Part shown: piece after piece, positions 37,872 through 46,373 of the stretch
Numbering within the stretch: the stretch's first letter is position 1
How the letters are laid out: each line of letters opens with the position of its first letter
Source of the DNA: Xanthomonas sp. Leaf131
Lineage (GTDB): Bacteria; Pseudomonadota; Gammaproteobacteria; Xanthomonadales; Xanthomonadaceae
Direction: 5' to 3'
Length of the DNA: 64,000 bases
Assembly (NCBI RefSeq): GCF_001423495.1
Contig: NZ_LMOG01000006.1
Location: forward strand, 158,374 to 222,373
Position numbers and translations under genes: made by a program
Notes under the pieces: model-generated
The model's database searches: none
Told to the model about the DNA's origin: nothing
The model's input: the letters and a program-made list of their open reading frames with translations, nothing else

Positions 37872-38630
37872 TCAGAACACATGGATATCGTGCAGCGCCG
37901 CGAGCAGGCTCTGGCGGGCCTGACGCAGCGCCGGTTCGTCGGCCTGGCGATCGCGCGGGCGTGGCGTGCGCAACACCTGTTCGGCGGCGATCGATCCGGG
38001 CTGGCCGCCGATGACGATGGCGCGGTCGCTCAGATACACCGCCTCGTCGATGTCGTGGGTGACCAGCAGCACGGTGAAGCCGTGTTCGCGGGCCAGGCGC
38101 AGCAACAGGTCCTGCAGCTTGATGCGGGTGAACGCATCCACCGCGCTGAAGGGTTCGTCGAGCAGCAGCACGCGCGGTTGCCGATACAGCCCGCGGGCCA
38201 GCGCCACGCGTTGCGCCTGGCCGCCGGACAGTTGCTTGGGCAGCGCGGTTGCGTAATCGAGCAGGCCGATCTCGGCCAGTAATTGCTGCACACGTGGCGA
38301 TTGCCGCGCCGCCGCTGGCGACAGATCGCTTTCGTCGGCGAAGGCGACATTGGCGGCCACGTCCAGCCACGGCAGCAAACGCGGTTCCTGGAAGATGAAA
38401 CCGATGCGCCGGTCGATGCCGCGCACGCGCACGCCATCCAGCAGCACCTCGCCCGTGTAATCACGTTCCAGCCCGGCCACGATGCGCAGCAAGGTGCTCT
38501 TGCCGCAGCCGCTGGCGCCGATCAGGCTGACAATCTCGCCCGGTGCCAGCTGCAGGTCGATGTCGCGCAGCACCTGGCGCGCGCCGAATTGCTTGCTGAC
38601 GATGCGCAGGTGCAGGCCTGTGCCGCTCAT
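37872..38630 (-). CDS. ssuB: Alkanesulfonate ABC transporter ATPase
   Basis: 252-residue ATPase subunit. Walker A GASGCGKST near residue 38, Q-loop IGFIFQEPRLLPWLDVAANV, signature QLSGGQAQRVALARGL, Walker B VLLLDEPFSAVDA and VTHDIDEAV with the switch His are all present. The ATG at 38630 overlaps the permease stop by 4 bases. Sequence and gene order (ssuD-A-C-B) identify it as SsuB rather than the separate TauB-type protein at 19480. Confidence 0.92.
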   Translation of the reverse strand: MSGTGLHLRIVSKQFGARQVLRDIDLQLAPGEIVSLIGASGCGKSTLLRIVAGLERDYTGEVLLDGVRVRGIDRRIGFIFQEPRLLPWLDVAANVAFADESDLSPAAARQSPRVQQLLAEIGLLDYATALPKQLSGGQAQRVALARGLYRQPRVLLLDEPFSAVDAFTRIKLQDLLLRLAREHGFTVLLVTHDIDEAVYLSDRAIVIGGQPGSIAAEQVLRTPRPRDRQADEPALRQARQSLLAALHDIHVF

Positions 38631-39478
38631 GTGTGGTTTCCTGCGTGAGCAGACACGTTGCGGTTCTGCAGGTTGTCGCGCCAGCGCAAGCTGCGCGATT
38701 CGATCGCCTTGAGCACGCCGTCGCTGAGCTTGCCGAGCAGGGCAAGCAGCACGATCGCGCCGATCACGATGTCCGGCCGCGAGGTTTCGCGCCCGTCGCT
38801 GAGCAGATAGCCCAGCCCGCGCGTGGCAGCGATCAGTTCGGCCGCGACCAAAAACATCCAGGCCAGACTCAGGCTGGTACGCAGCCCGGTAAAGATGGAC
38901 GGCAGCGCCGCCGGCAGCAGGATCCGCCGCACCAGGCGCGGTTTGGACAGGCCGTAGCTTTCGCCCAGTTCCACCAGCGTGCGGTCGACCTGGCGCAGGC
39001 CGCTGACCACGCCCAGATACACCGGGAAGAACGCGCCGATCGCGATCAGGGTGATCTTCGGCGCCTCGTCGATACCCATCCACAGCAACAGCAACGGCAC
39101 CCAGGCCAGGCTGGGCACGGCGCGCAGCGCCTGGAAACTGGGGTCGAGCAGGCGTTCCAGCCAGCGGCTCAGACCCACCCCCACGCCCACCAGCAAGCCG
39201 AGCCCGGCGCCGATGGCAAACCCGGCCAGCACCCGCAGCACGCTGGTGCCGATATGGCTGGCCAGTCCGCGGCCAGCCTCGTCGGCGAGTGTGGTGAGAA
39301 TCTGGCTGGGCGGCGGCAGCAGGTAGCTCGGTGTCCAGCCGAGGGCAGAGGCGATTTCGAGCCCGGCGAAGAAGCTCAGTGGCAGCAGCCAACCGAGGCT
39401 GCCGGCCGGCAGCCTGAGTCGCATCCGCGACGGCGTGCTCGCCAGGGAGCGGGAAACGCGCAAGGAAGTGTCGTTCAT
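38627..39478 (-). CDS. ssuC: Alkanesulfonate ABC transporter permease
   Basis: 283-residue inner-membrane permease with about six hydrophobic segments. The coupling loop reads VELGESYGLSKPRLVRRILLPAALPSIFTGLRTSLSLAW near residue 170. ATG 39478 is chosen; the open frame continues upstream but overlaps ssuA. It ends within the ssuB start (ATGA overlap). It works with SsuA and SsuB to import aliphatic sulfonates. Confidence 0.92.
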   Translation of the reverse strand: MNDTSLRVSRSLASTPSRMRLRLPAGSLGWLLPLSFFAGLEIASALGWTPSYLLPPPSQILTTLADEAGRGLASHIGTSVLRVLAGFAIGAGLGLLVGVGVGLSRWLERLLDPSFQALRAVPSLAWVPLLLLWMGIDEAPKITLIAIGAFFPVYLGVVSGLRQVDRTLVELGESYGLSKPRLVRRILLPAALPSIFTGLRTSLSLAWMFLVAAELIAATRGLGYLLSDGRETSRPDIVIGAIVLLALLGKLSDGVLKAIESRSLRWRDNLQNRNVSAHAGNHT

Positions 39479-39486
39479 CGCCGCGC

Positions 39487-40491
39487 TCAGCCCTGCGCCA
39501 CACGTGCGCGTTGGGCGTAGCCGGGATCGATCAATGCGGCCAGCACCTTGGTCAGATCGGTGCCGGGCCGGACCAGGCCTTCCTCCAGCAGGATCGGCGC
39601 CGCGCTCTGCAGCGCCGCCCGCTCGTCGGCACCAATCACCGGATTGCGCAGGTCGGTGCGCTGCAGCTGCAGCGTGGCCACCTGGAGCGACAACCGGGCC
39701 TCGGCGGCGATCAGCGCGGCCAGTTCGTCGGGGTGCGCGAGCGCCCATGTGCGCGCTTTTTCGTAGGCCTGGAGCACCAGCGGAATCTGATCGGGGTAAG
39801 CGGCCGCGAAGGTCTCGCTGACATTCAAGAAGCCACGGGAATTGAAGGCGAGGTTGCGGTAGATCAACCGCGTGCCGGCCTCGATCTGGCTCGCGGCGAG
39901 GTGCGGGTCCAGGCCGGACCAGGCGTCCACATCGCCGCGTTCAAGCGCGGTGCGCCCGTCGGGATGCTGCAGATGGACGATCTCCACCGCGTTCTTGTTC
40001 AACCCGGCCTGGCGCAGCGCGCGCAGCAGGAACAGGTAGGCGTCGGTGCCCTTGGTGGCGGCGATGCGTTTGCCTTTGAGTTCGGTCAGCTGCCGGATGG
40101 GCGAATGCTTGCCTACCGCCAGCGCGATCCATTCCGGGCGCGAGTAGATGTAGACGGCCTTGATCGGATTGCCGTTGGCGCGCGCCAGCAGCGAGGCCAG
40201 GCCGGCGGTGCTGCCGAAGTCGATGCTGTTGCCGCCCAGGTATTCGAGTGCGCGATTGCTGCCGGCCGACAACACCCATTTAACCTGCGTGCCCTGCGCC
40301 TTGAGCGCTTGTTCCAGCCAGCCGAAGTGCTTGAGCACCAGCGAGGTCGGCGAGTAATACGCGTAGTCCAGGCGCAGTTGTTTGGGAACCGCACCCTTGG
40401 CTTGCGCGAAGGCGGTGCTGGACAGCAGCGGCGAGGCGCCGAGCGAGATGCCGGCGAAGGTTCCGAGTTTGAGCAAGTTGCGGCGCTTCAT
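39487..40491 (-). CDS. ssuA: Alkanesulfonate-binding protein
   Basis: 334-residue periplasmic binding protein. The N-terminus MKRRNLLKLGTFAGISLGAS resembles a Tat/Sec signal with an RR-type start, cleaved after FAQA near residue 30. The mature part has LRLDYAYYSPTSLVLKHFGWLEQAL, GSNRALEYLGGNSIDFGSTAGLASL, IAATKGTDAYLFLLRALRQAGL and VDAWSGLDPHLAASQIEAG, the SsuA-type pattern. It lies between ssuD and ssuC on the minus strand, only 8 bases before ssuC. Ligand class is inferred from the operon. Confidence 0.9.
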   Translation of the reverse strand: MKRRNLLKLGTFAGISLGASPLLSSTAFAQAKGAVPKQLRLDYAYYSPTSLVLKHFGWLEQALKAQGTQVKWVLSAGSNRALEYLGGNSIDFGSTAGLASLLARANGNPIKAVYIYSRPEWIALAVGKHSPIRQLTELKGKRIAATKGTDAYLFLLRALRQAGLNKNAVEIVHLQHPDGRTALERGDVDAWSGLDPHLAASQIEAGTRLIYRNLAFNSRGFLNVSETFAAAYPDQIPLVLQAYEKARTWALAHPDELAALIAAEARLSLQVATLQLQRTDLRNPVIGADERAALQSAAPILLEEGLVRPGTDLTKVLAALIDPGYAQRARVAQG

Positions 40492-40502
40492 AAGTGCTCC
40501 AG

Positions 40503-41666
40503 TCAGCGCGCTAAAGCGCGCGGCACGATGGTGTTGGCGATGACTTCGCCGAAGGGCCCGCTCAGGGCCTGCCCGGGCAGTTGTTGTTTGACCGCGCGCG
40601 GCAGCAGCGGGAACACCAGCTCGGCGAAGCGGTAAGCCTCTTCCAGATGCGGATAGCCGGAGAAGATGAAGGTGTCGATGCCGAGCGCGGCGTATTCCTC
40701 GATCCGCCTGGCCACGGTCTGCGGGTCGCCGACCAGTGCGGTGCCGGCACCGCCGCGCACCAGGCCGACACCGGCCCACAGGTTGGGGCTGACTTCCAGA
40801 TCGGCGCGGGTGCGGCGCTGACCACTGCTGTGCAATGCGGCCATGCGCCGCTGGCCCACCGAATCCATGCGCGCGAAGGCACTCTGTGCGCGCTCTACGG
40901 TGTCATCATCGAGATGACTGATCAGCGACTCCGCTGCCGCCCACGCTTGTTCATCGGTCTCACGCACGATTACATGCAGGCGGATGCCGAAGGTGAGCGT
41001 GCGCCCGAGCGCGGCGGCCTTGCTGCGCACCGCCGCGATCTTTTCCGCCACCGCTTGCGGCGGCTCGCCCCAGGTCAGATAGGTATCCACCTGCTCGGCC
41101 GCCAACTCGTGCGCGGCATCGGAAGAACCACCGAACCACACCGGCGGATACGGCTGCTGCACGGTGGGATACAGCAGCTTGGCCGCCTTGACCTGCAGAT
41201 GTTTGCCGTCGAAGTCGTAGCTGTCGCCGGCGTGGCTGTGGGCGATGATCTCGCGCCAGATGCGGATGAATTCTGCCGAGGCTTCATAGCGCTCGGCATG
41301 GTCGAGAAATACGCCATCGCCTTCCAGTTCGCCGCGGTCGCCGCCGGTGACCAGGTTCACCAACAGGCGCCCGCCGGACAGCCGGTCGAAACTGGCGGCC
41401 ATGCGTGCGGCCAGCGCCGGCGCCATCAAGCCAGGGCGTAGTGCGACCAAGAACTTCAGCCGACGCGTGGCGTTGATCAAGCTGGACGCGATCACCCACG
41501 GGTCTTCGCAGGAGCGCCCGGTGGGAATCAGCACACCGTCGTAGCCCAGCGTGTCGGCTGCGACGGCCACCTGGGTGACGTACTCGGCGCTGACCTGGCG
41601 TGCGCCTTCGCTGGTGCCCAGATAGCGGCTGTCGCCGTGGGTGGGAATAAACCAGAACATGTCCAT
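40503..41666 (-). CDS. ssuD: FMNH2-dependent alkanesulfonate monooxygenase
   Basis: Cytoplasmic two-component flavin monooxygenase of 387 residues that converts alkanesulfonates to aldehyde plus sulfite. It is a luciferase-like TIM barrel opening [23 protein letters not shown]. Further SsuD features are [28 protein letters not shown] near 55, [26 protein letters not shown] near 105, [28 protein letters not shown] near 185, and the Arg-rich loop [35 protein letters not shown] near 300. It needs reduced FMN from the upstream MsuE. It lies 28 bases downstream of msuE. Confidence 0.95.
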   Translation of the reverse strand: MDMFWFIPTHGDSRYLGTSEGARQVSAEYVTQVAVAADTLGYDGVLIPTGRSCEDPWVIASSLINATRRLKFLVALRPGLMAPALAARMAASFDRLSGGRLLVNLVTGGDRGELEGDGVFLDHAERYEASAEFIRIWREIIAHSHAGDSYDFDGKHLQVKAAKLLYPTVQQPYPPVWFGGSSDAAHELAAEQVDTYLTWGEPPQAVAEKIAAVRSKAAALGRTLTFGIRLHVIVRETDEQAWAAAESLISHLDDDTVERAQSAFARMDSVGQRRMAALHSSGQRRTRADLEVSPNLWAGVGLVRGGAGTALVGDPQTVARRIEEYAALGIDTFIFSGYPHLEEAYRFAELVFPLLPRAVKQQLPGQALSGPFGEVIANTIVPRALAR

Positions 41667-41694
41667 GGGTGGTCTCGGTGAGTGCTGCCTGTGA

Positions 41695-42258
41695 TCAGGC
41701 GATGCGACGCAGCGCGTCGGGACGGGCGCCGAGCAGGCCGGCGGCGCGCTCGGTGGCCAGTTCGATGCGTTGACGCAGGGCGGGATTGACCACGTGGTAA
41801 TCCTGGAAATCGGTCTCGGTGGCATAGATGCCGATCGGTAAGGTCAATGCCTGGAAGAAGGCGAATAGCGGGCGCAGTTGGTGATCGATCACCAGCGCAT
41901 GTCGCTCGCTGCCGCCGGTAGCCGCGAGCAGAACCGGTGTGTCGATCAGCGCGTTAATGTCGATCAGATCGAATAGATGCTTGAGCAGCCCGGGATAGGA
42001 ACCGCGGTACACCGGCGCAACGACCAATAGCAGGTCGGCCGATTCGATCTGGCGCAATGCCTGCTCCGCCGTTTCGTCCAACTCGCTGCGCCATAGCGCT
42101 GCGCCCAGCGGCCGGGCGATATCGCCGAGCTGCAGGATGCTGGATGTGATCGCCAGTCGTTGCGCAAGTTCGGCAAGCGTTGCCTCAGCCAAGGCAAGGC
42201 TACGAGAGGGGCGCGAGGTGCCGCCGGAAACGGCAACGACATTCAACGGAGTACGCAT
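41695..42258 (-). CDS. msuE: NAD(P)H-dependent FMN reductase (MsuE/SsuE type)
   Basis: 187-residue flavin reductase that supplies FMNH2 to SsuD and SfnG. It shows [20 protein letters not shown] (phosphate-binding loop) at the N-terminus and [24 protein letters not shown] near residue 75, then [23 protein letters not shown]. It groups by eye with MsuE-type reductases, which accompany SfnG. The start is ATG 42258, about 36 bases downstream of a near-perfect sigma-54 promoter on the minus strand; it is the first gene of the operon. Confidence 0.88.
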   Translation of the reverse strand: MRTPLNVVAVSGGTSRPSRSLALAEATLAELAQRLAITSSILQLGDIARPLGAALWRSELDETAEQALRQIESADLLLVVAPVYRGSYPGLLKHLFDLIDINALIDTPVLLAATGGSERHALVIDHQLRPLFAFFQALTLPIGIYATETDFQDYHVVNPALRQRIELATERAAGLLGARPDALRRIA

Positions 42259-42293
42259 GCGTGAGTCCTGTGGTAGCGGTATCGGGTGGTCAC

Positions 42294-42308
42294 GCAATGT
42301 CCGTGCCA
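42294..42308 (-). promoter_or_regulatory. Sigma-54 promoter of the msuE-ssuDACB-sfnBR operon
   Basis: Minus-strand TGGCACGGACATTGC matches the consensus TGGCACG-N4-TTGC at every fixed position, with GG and GC 10 bases apart. It lies 36-50 bases upstream of the msuE start. It fits the sigma-54 activator encoded at the end of the operon. Confidence 0.82.
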
Positions 42309-42315
42309 TCCGGAT

Positions 42316-42330
42316 AGCAACAGTGTTGCT
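42316..42330. promoter_or_regulatory. 15-bp perfect palindrome next to the sigma-54 promoter
   Basis: AGCAACA-G-TGTTGCT is a perfect 7-1-7 inverted repeat, located 8 bases upstream of the -24 element of the msuE promoter. This is too close for a typical enhancer site and could be an operator for a second regulator. Confidence 0.45.
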
Positions 42331-42691
42331 GCAGAAACAGAAAGTGGCAGGCCGGCACTGTGTGCATGCCGACAGCGAGGCATTCCATCTGACTGCACAG
42401 CGGCAGACATGGCAATGGTGCGGCGCCCTCAAATGCGCTGAAGGCTTATCAGATTTGAGAATGACTTTATGAAAAAGCGCCAAATTTGCGTTGTTTCATC
42501 GATTTGGCCATCCCAGCTCATGGCGTTTATGCCATGACGAAAGTGCGTGCGGATATAAGTGTGCGAAAAATGTTTATGGAGAAACATCGGATCAGCAGTT
42601 TGTGCAGCGAACTGCGAAGAATGTGCGGGATTCGGATGGATTTTTTGAAGATCCATGGACGATATGTACTGGTTTCGCATGCGCGTCGCGA

Positions 42692-42706
42692 TGGCACGCG
42701 ATGTGC
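42692..42706 (+). promoter_or_regulatory. Candidate sigma-54 promoter for sfnG within a 19-bp palindrome
   Basis: TGGCACGCGATGTGC has the GG-N10-GC spacing and one mismatch to the fixed positions of TGGCACG-N4-TTGC, on the plus strand. It is part of GGCACGC-GATGT-GCGTGCC, so the minus strand also looks promoter-like. The sfnG start is about 175 bases downstream. The rest of 42259-42880 contains no supported gene. Confidence 0.5.
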
Positions 42707-42880
42707 GTGCCATGTGCTCGCAGCAGAACGCCTTGCAATGCAAACGGAATGTGTCGGTACTGGTTAATCGCTCTTGCACCATCGCCGCCGCTTCGACATG
42801 CAAGTTCGGTCCAATGTGCGACATCCAACGCCACCTGATGTTCGCTGCCCGATCCCACGTCTCTTTCTGAGGAATTCGCA

Positions 42881-43984
42881 ATGAGCCATTCGCGCAACAC
42901 CACGCCGCTGACGTTTGCCTACTGGGTGCCCAATGTCAGCGGTGGGCTGGTCGTCAGCACGATCCCGCAGCGCACCGACTGGAGTCTGGAGTACAACGTG
43001 CGCCTGGCGCAGGCGGCCGAACATGCGGGGTTCGACTACGCGCTCACCCAAATCCGTTTCACCGCCGGCTACGGTGCCGAGCATCAGCACGAGTCGGTGT
43101 CTTTCAGCCAGGCCTTGCTGCACGCCACCACGCGGCTCAAGGTGCTGGCCGCGATTCTGCCCGGGCCGTGGACGCCGGCGGTGGTGGCCAAGCAGATCGC
43201 CAGCATCGATCACATCAGCAATGGCCGCATTGCGATCAACGTGGTCAGCGGCTGGTTCAAGGGCGAGTTCGTGGCCATCGGCGAACCCTGGCTGGAGCAC
43301 GACGAACGCTATCGCCGTTCCAAGGAATTCATCCAGGTGCTCAAAGGTATCTGGACCCAGGATAGCTTCAGCTTCCACGGCGATTTCTATCGTTTCAACG
43401 ACTACACGCTCAGCCCCAAACCGCTGCAGAAGCCGCATCCGGAAATCTTCCAGGGCGGCAGTTCACGCGCGGCGCGCGACAACGCGGCAAGCGTGTCGGA
43501 CTGGTATTTCACCAACGGCAATACGCCCGAGCAACTCAAGCTGCAGATCGACGATATCCAGACCAAGGCGGCTGCCAACGGTCACACCGTCAGAGTCGGC
43601 GTCAATGCGTTCGTCATCGCGCGCGACACTGAAGCGCAGGCGCAGGCCGTGTTGCAGGAAATCATCGCGCATGCGCATGTCGATGCGGTCAAGGCGTTCG
43701 GGGATGCCGCGCGTCAGGCCGGCCAGGCCTCTCCGGAAGGCGAAGGCAATTGGGCCACCTCCACGTTCGAGGATCTGGTGCAGTACAACGACGGCTTCCG
43801 CACCAATCTCATCGGTACCCCGCAACAGATCGCAGAGCGCATCCTCGCCCTGCAGGACGTGGGCGTGGATCTGGTGTTGTGCGGCTTCCTGCATTTCATC
43901 GAGGAGGTCGAATACTTCGGCCGCGAGGTGCTGCCGCGTGTCCGCGCGCTGGAGGCCGAACGTGCCGGCGTGCCAGCCGCGTAA
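42881..43984 (+). CDS. sfnG: Dimethyl sulfone monooxygenase
   Basis: FMNH2-dependent luciferase-like monooxygenase of 367 residues that turns dimethyl sulfone into methanesulfinate. The SfnG pattern is clear: TFAYWVPNVSGGLVVSTIPQRTDW, YNVRLAQAAEHAGFDYALTQIRFTAGYGAEHQHESVSFSQALL, and INVVSGWFKGEFVAIGEPWLEHDERYRRS. ATG 42881 is preceded by TGAGGA. It is divergent from msuE, and the product feeds the neighbouring SsuD/MsuE system after oxidation to methanesulfonate. It ends before a strong hairpin that separates it from apaH. Confidence 0.95.
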   Translation: MSHSRNTTPLTFAYWVPNVSGGLVVSTIPQRTDWSLEYNVRLAQAAEHAGFDYALTQIRFTAGYGAEHQHESVSFSQALLHATTRLKVLAAILPGPWTPAVVAKQIASIDHISNGRIAINVVSGWFKGEFVAIGEPWLEHDERYRRSKEFIQVLKGIWTQDSFSFHGDFYRFNDYTLSPKPLQKPHPEIFQGGSSRAARDNAASVSDWYFTNGNTPEQLKLQIDDIQTKAAANGHTVRVGVNAFVIARDTEAQAQAVLQEIIAHAHVDAVKAFGDAARQAGQASPEGEGNWATSTFEDLVQYNDGFRTNLIGTPQQIAERILALQDVGVDLVLCGFLHFIEEVEYFGREVLPRVRALEAERAGVPAA

Positions 43985-44013
43985 CCGATGCGCGATCGCG
44001 CTGAGATGTGTCC

Positions 44014-44032
44014 GCCGAGGCACTGCCTCGGC
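44014..44032. terminator. Bidirectional hairpin between sfnG and apaH
   Basis: GCCGAGGCA and TGCCTCGGC form a perfect 9-bp inverted repeat around one base, between two convergent stops (43984 and 44066). Confidence 0.55.
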
Positions 44033-44065
44033 GTGCTCAACCACTCAGCCGACCAGTCCCGCTTC

Positions 44066-45031
44066 TCAGTCCGCGGCGGGAGCGCGTGGGGCGCTGTTTG
44101 CGGGCGTGGGGGAACCGGCGTTGGCATTCGCGTTGTCGCCACCGCCACCGCCACGCTGGCGTTGACGCCGACGCGGCGGCCGCGTGCGCTGCGCTGCCTG
44201 CGGCGGATGGGTGATCGGGATGCCCGGCACCTGCACCACGCGCAGTTCGTCGGTATCCAGCTGCAGGGCGGTGAGCTTGCCGCCCCAGACCGCACCGGTA
44301 TCGATGGCGTGCACGCCCTGGGTGATGGTCAGCCCAAGCGCAGACCAGTGCCCGCAGACGATCTTCAGATCGCGCTCCACCCGGCCCGGCACTTCGAACC
44401 ACGGATACAAGCCCTGCGCCTGCGTCCCCGGCGTGCCCTTGTCGTCGGTGGCGATGCGCCCGCGCGGGGTGCAATAGCGCATGCGCGTGAACAGGTTGAT
44501 GATGGCGCGGCTGCGTTCGTAACCGCTCAGGCCCGGTGACCAGCCCGGCTGATCGCCGTACATATTGCGCAGCAGCTTGCGATAGCCGCCGCCCTGCAGT
44601 TGCTGTTCGACCTCGCGCGCATGTTTTTCGGCCAGTTGCGTGGTCCACTTCGGTGCCAGCCCAGCATGGATCATCATCCAGCCCAGTGCGCGGTCCACAT
44701 GCGCCAGCTTCTGCATGCGCAGCCAGTCGAGCAACACGTCGCGGTCTTCGGCCAGCACGATGCGCTGCAGATCCGGATTGACCTTGCGCTGTTCTTCTTC
44801 CGAACGTGCGCCGATCGCCAGCAACGACAGATCGTGATTGCCCAGCACCACCACGCTGTGTGCGCGCAGCGAATGCACCAGCCGCAGCGTTTCCAGCGAC
44901 TGACCGCCGCGGTTGACCAGGTCGCCGCAGAACCACAGCGTGTCCTGGGCGGGATCGAAATTGATTTTTTCCAGCAGGCGCTGGGTGATGTCGTAACACC
45001 CTTGCAGGTCGCCAATTGCCCAGACGCTCAT
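44066..45031 (-). CDS. apaH: Symmetrical bis(5'-nucleosyl)-tetraphosphatase with Arg/Gly-rich tail
   Basis: Cytoplasmic phosphoesterase of 321 residues that hydrolyses Ap4A to two ADP, and may remove Np4 caps from RNA. The metallophosphatase motifs are IGDLQGCYD near residue 7, CGDLVNRGG near 36, VLGNHDLSLLA near 63 and MMIHAGLAP near 119, with CGHWSALG later. The catalytic part ends near residue 275, the usual ApaH length. A further 45 residues are Arg-, Gly-, Asn- and Pro-rich (RPPRRRQRQRGGGGGD), which E. coli ApaH lacks. It is the last gene of the lptD-to-apaH operon. Confidence 0.94.
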   Translation of the reverse strand: MSVWAIGDLQGCYDITQRLLEKINFDPAQDTLWFCGDLVNRGGQSLETLRLVHSLRAHSVVVLGNHDLSLLAIGARSEEEQRKVNPDLQRIVLAEDRDVLLDWLRMQKLAHVDRALGWMMIHAGLAPKWTTQLAEKHAREVEQQLQGGGYRKLLRNMYGDQPGWSPGLSGYERSRAIINLFTRMRYCTPRGRIATDDKGTPGTQAQGLYPWFEVPGRVERDLKIVCGHWSALGLTITQGVHAIDTGAVWGGKLTALQLDTDELRVVQVPGIPITHPPQAAQRTRPPRRRQRQRGGGGGDNANANAGSPTPANSAPRAPAAD

Positions 45032-45059
45032 CGCGTGCGCTCCATCAGTACAGCAGCCA

Positions 45060-45443
45060 TCAGTGCAGCGTCCTCGGTACGCTCAGCACGAAGGCGGCGA
45101 TCGGCGCGGTGAATTCGGTGCCATCGTCGGCCACCATGTCGTAGTGACCTTGCATCTGTCCCTGCTCGGTTTCCAGCAAGACGCCGGAGGTGTACTGGAA
45201 GGCTTCGCCCGGACGCAGCCACGGCTGCTCGCCGACCACGCCTTCGCCGTCCACCTGCTCAGTGCGCCCGTTGGCGTCGGTGATCTGCCAATGGCGCGCG
45301 ATCAGGCGCGCAGGCAGCGCGCCCGCGTTCTGGATGCGGATGCTGTAGGCGAAGGCAAAGCGGCCTTCTCCCGGGGTCGATTGATGAGCGAGGAAGCGGG
45401 GCGACACCTCGACCTCGACCCGATAGCGCGGATCATCTTGCAT
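45060..45443 (-). CDS. apaG: ApaG/CorD domain protein
   Basis: 127-residue beta-sandwich protein. The ApaG signature segments [54 protein letters not shown] and [27 protein letters not shown] are present. It usually lies between rsmA and apaH, as here. Its biochemical role is not firmly established (Mg/Co homeostasis phenotypes are known). Confidence 0.95.
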   Translation of the reverse strand: MQDDPRYRVEVEVSPRFLAHQSTPGEGRFAFAYSIRIQNAGALPARLIARHWQITDANGRTEQVDGEGVVGEQPWLRPGEAFQYTSGVLLETEQGQMQGHYDMVADDGTEFTAPIAAFVLSVPRTLH

Positions 45444-45479
45444 GGGGAAAGTCTAAGGAAAACGATGTGGGAGGGGCGC

Positions 45480-46268
45480 TCAAGCCAGCTCGACATTGGC
45501 CAGACGGATGAAATCCGCGACCTCGAGTTGTTCGGCGCGTGCATCCGGGCGCACCTGCGCGGCCTCGAAATGCGCCGGTTCGCAGACCTCGGACAGGGCA
45601 TTGCGCAAGGTCTTGCGGCGCTGCCCGAAGCCGGCGCGCACCACGTCGGCAAAGCGCCGGCGGTCCTTGATCAGCACCGTGGCCGGGTCGCGCGGCACCA
45701 GCCGCACCACCGCCGAGTCCACCTTCGGCGGCGGCCGGAACGCACCCGGCGGCACCACGAACAAGGCGGTCACCTCGCAGTACGCCTGCAACATCACGCT
45801 CAGCCGGCCGTACACCTTGCTGCCGGGGCCGGCAGCCATGCGGTCGACCACTTCTTTTTGCAGCATGAAGTGCATGTCGGCTACGGCAGAAGCGTGGTCC
45901 AGCGCGTGGAACAGGATCGGAGAGGAGATGTTGTAGGGCAGGTTGCCGACCAGCCGAATCGGCGTGCCATTGGCCAGCGCGGTGAAATCCACGCTGAGCA
46001 CATCGCGATGGATGATGCTCAGCGTGCCGATCGGTTCGGCGGCGTCGGTCAATGGCGCGATCAGGTCGCGGTCGAACTCGATGACGGTCAACGCGCCGTG
46101 CTTGCGCAACAGCGGGAAGGTGATCGCACCCTGACCAGGGCCGATCTCTACTAGATGCTCGCCGGCACGCGGAGCCACTGCCTGCACGATACGGTCGATG
46201 TAATACCGGTCGGCAAGAAAGTGCTGGCCAAGCGACTTCTTGGCCGGAGCGCTGAAGGAATGATTCAT
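45480..46268 (-). CDS. rsmA: 16S rRNA dimethyladenosine transferase
   Basis: Dimethylates the two adjacent adenines near the 3' end of 16S rRNA (A1518/A1519 in E. coli numbering), using SAM. The 262-residue protein has KKSLGQHFLADRYYIDRIV at the N-terminus, LVEIGPGQGAITFPLL (SAM site) near 39 and NLPYNISSPILFHAL near 110 with the catalytic NLPY. Also called ksgA. It follows pdxA in the conserved operon order. Confidence 0.97.
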   Translation of the reverse strand: MNHSFSAPAKKSLGQHFLADRYYIDRIVQAVAPRAGEHLVEIGPGQGAITFPLLRKHGALTVIEFDRDLIAPLTDAAEPIGTLSIIHRDVLSVDFTALANGTPIRLVGNLPYNISSPILFHALDHASAVADMHFMLQKEVVDRMAAGPGSKVYGRLSVMLQAYCEVTALFVVPPGAFRPPPKVDSAVVRLVPRDPATVLIKDRRRFADVVRAGFGQRRKTLRNALSEVCEPAHFEAAQVRPDARAEQLEVADFIRLANVELA

Positions 46269-46373
46269 ACGCGCAGTTTAACGGAGCCAGGGCATACAAG
46301 CGGTGTCGTTTCTGACCGCCTGGTGCGTCTGGCGGACGATCGGCGTGCATAAACGCACGCGATCAGGCATCGC

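Noticed and set aside
42486..42838. Short open frames in the msuE-sfnG gap
   Set aside because: No ribosome site, no domain, and overlapping alternatives on both strands. The gap is better explained as a regulatory region.
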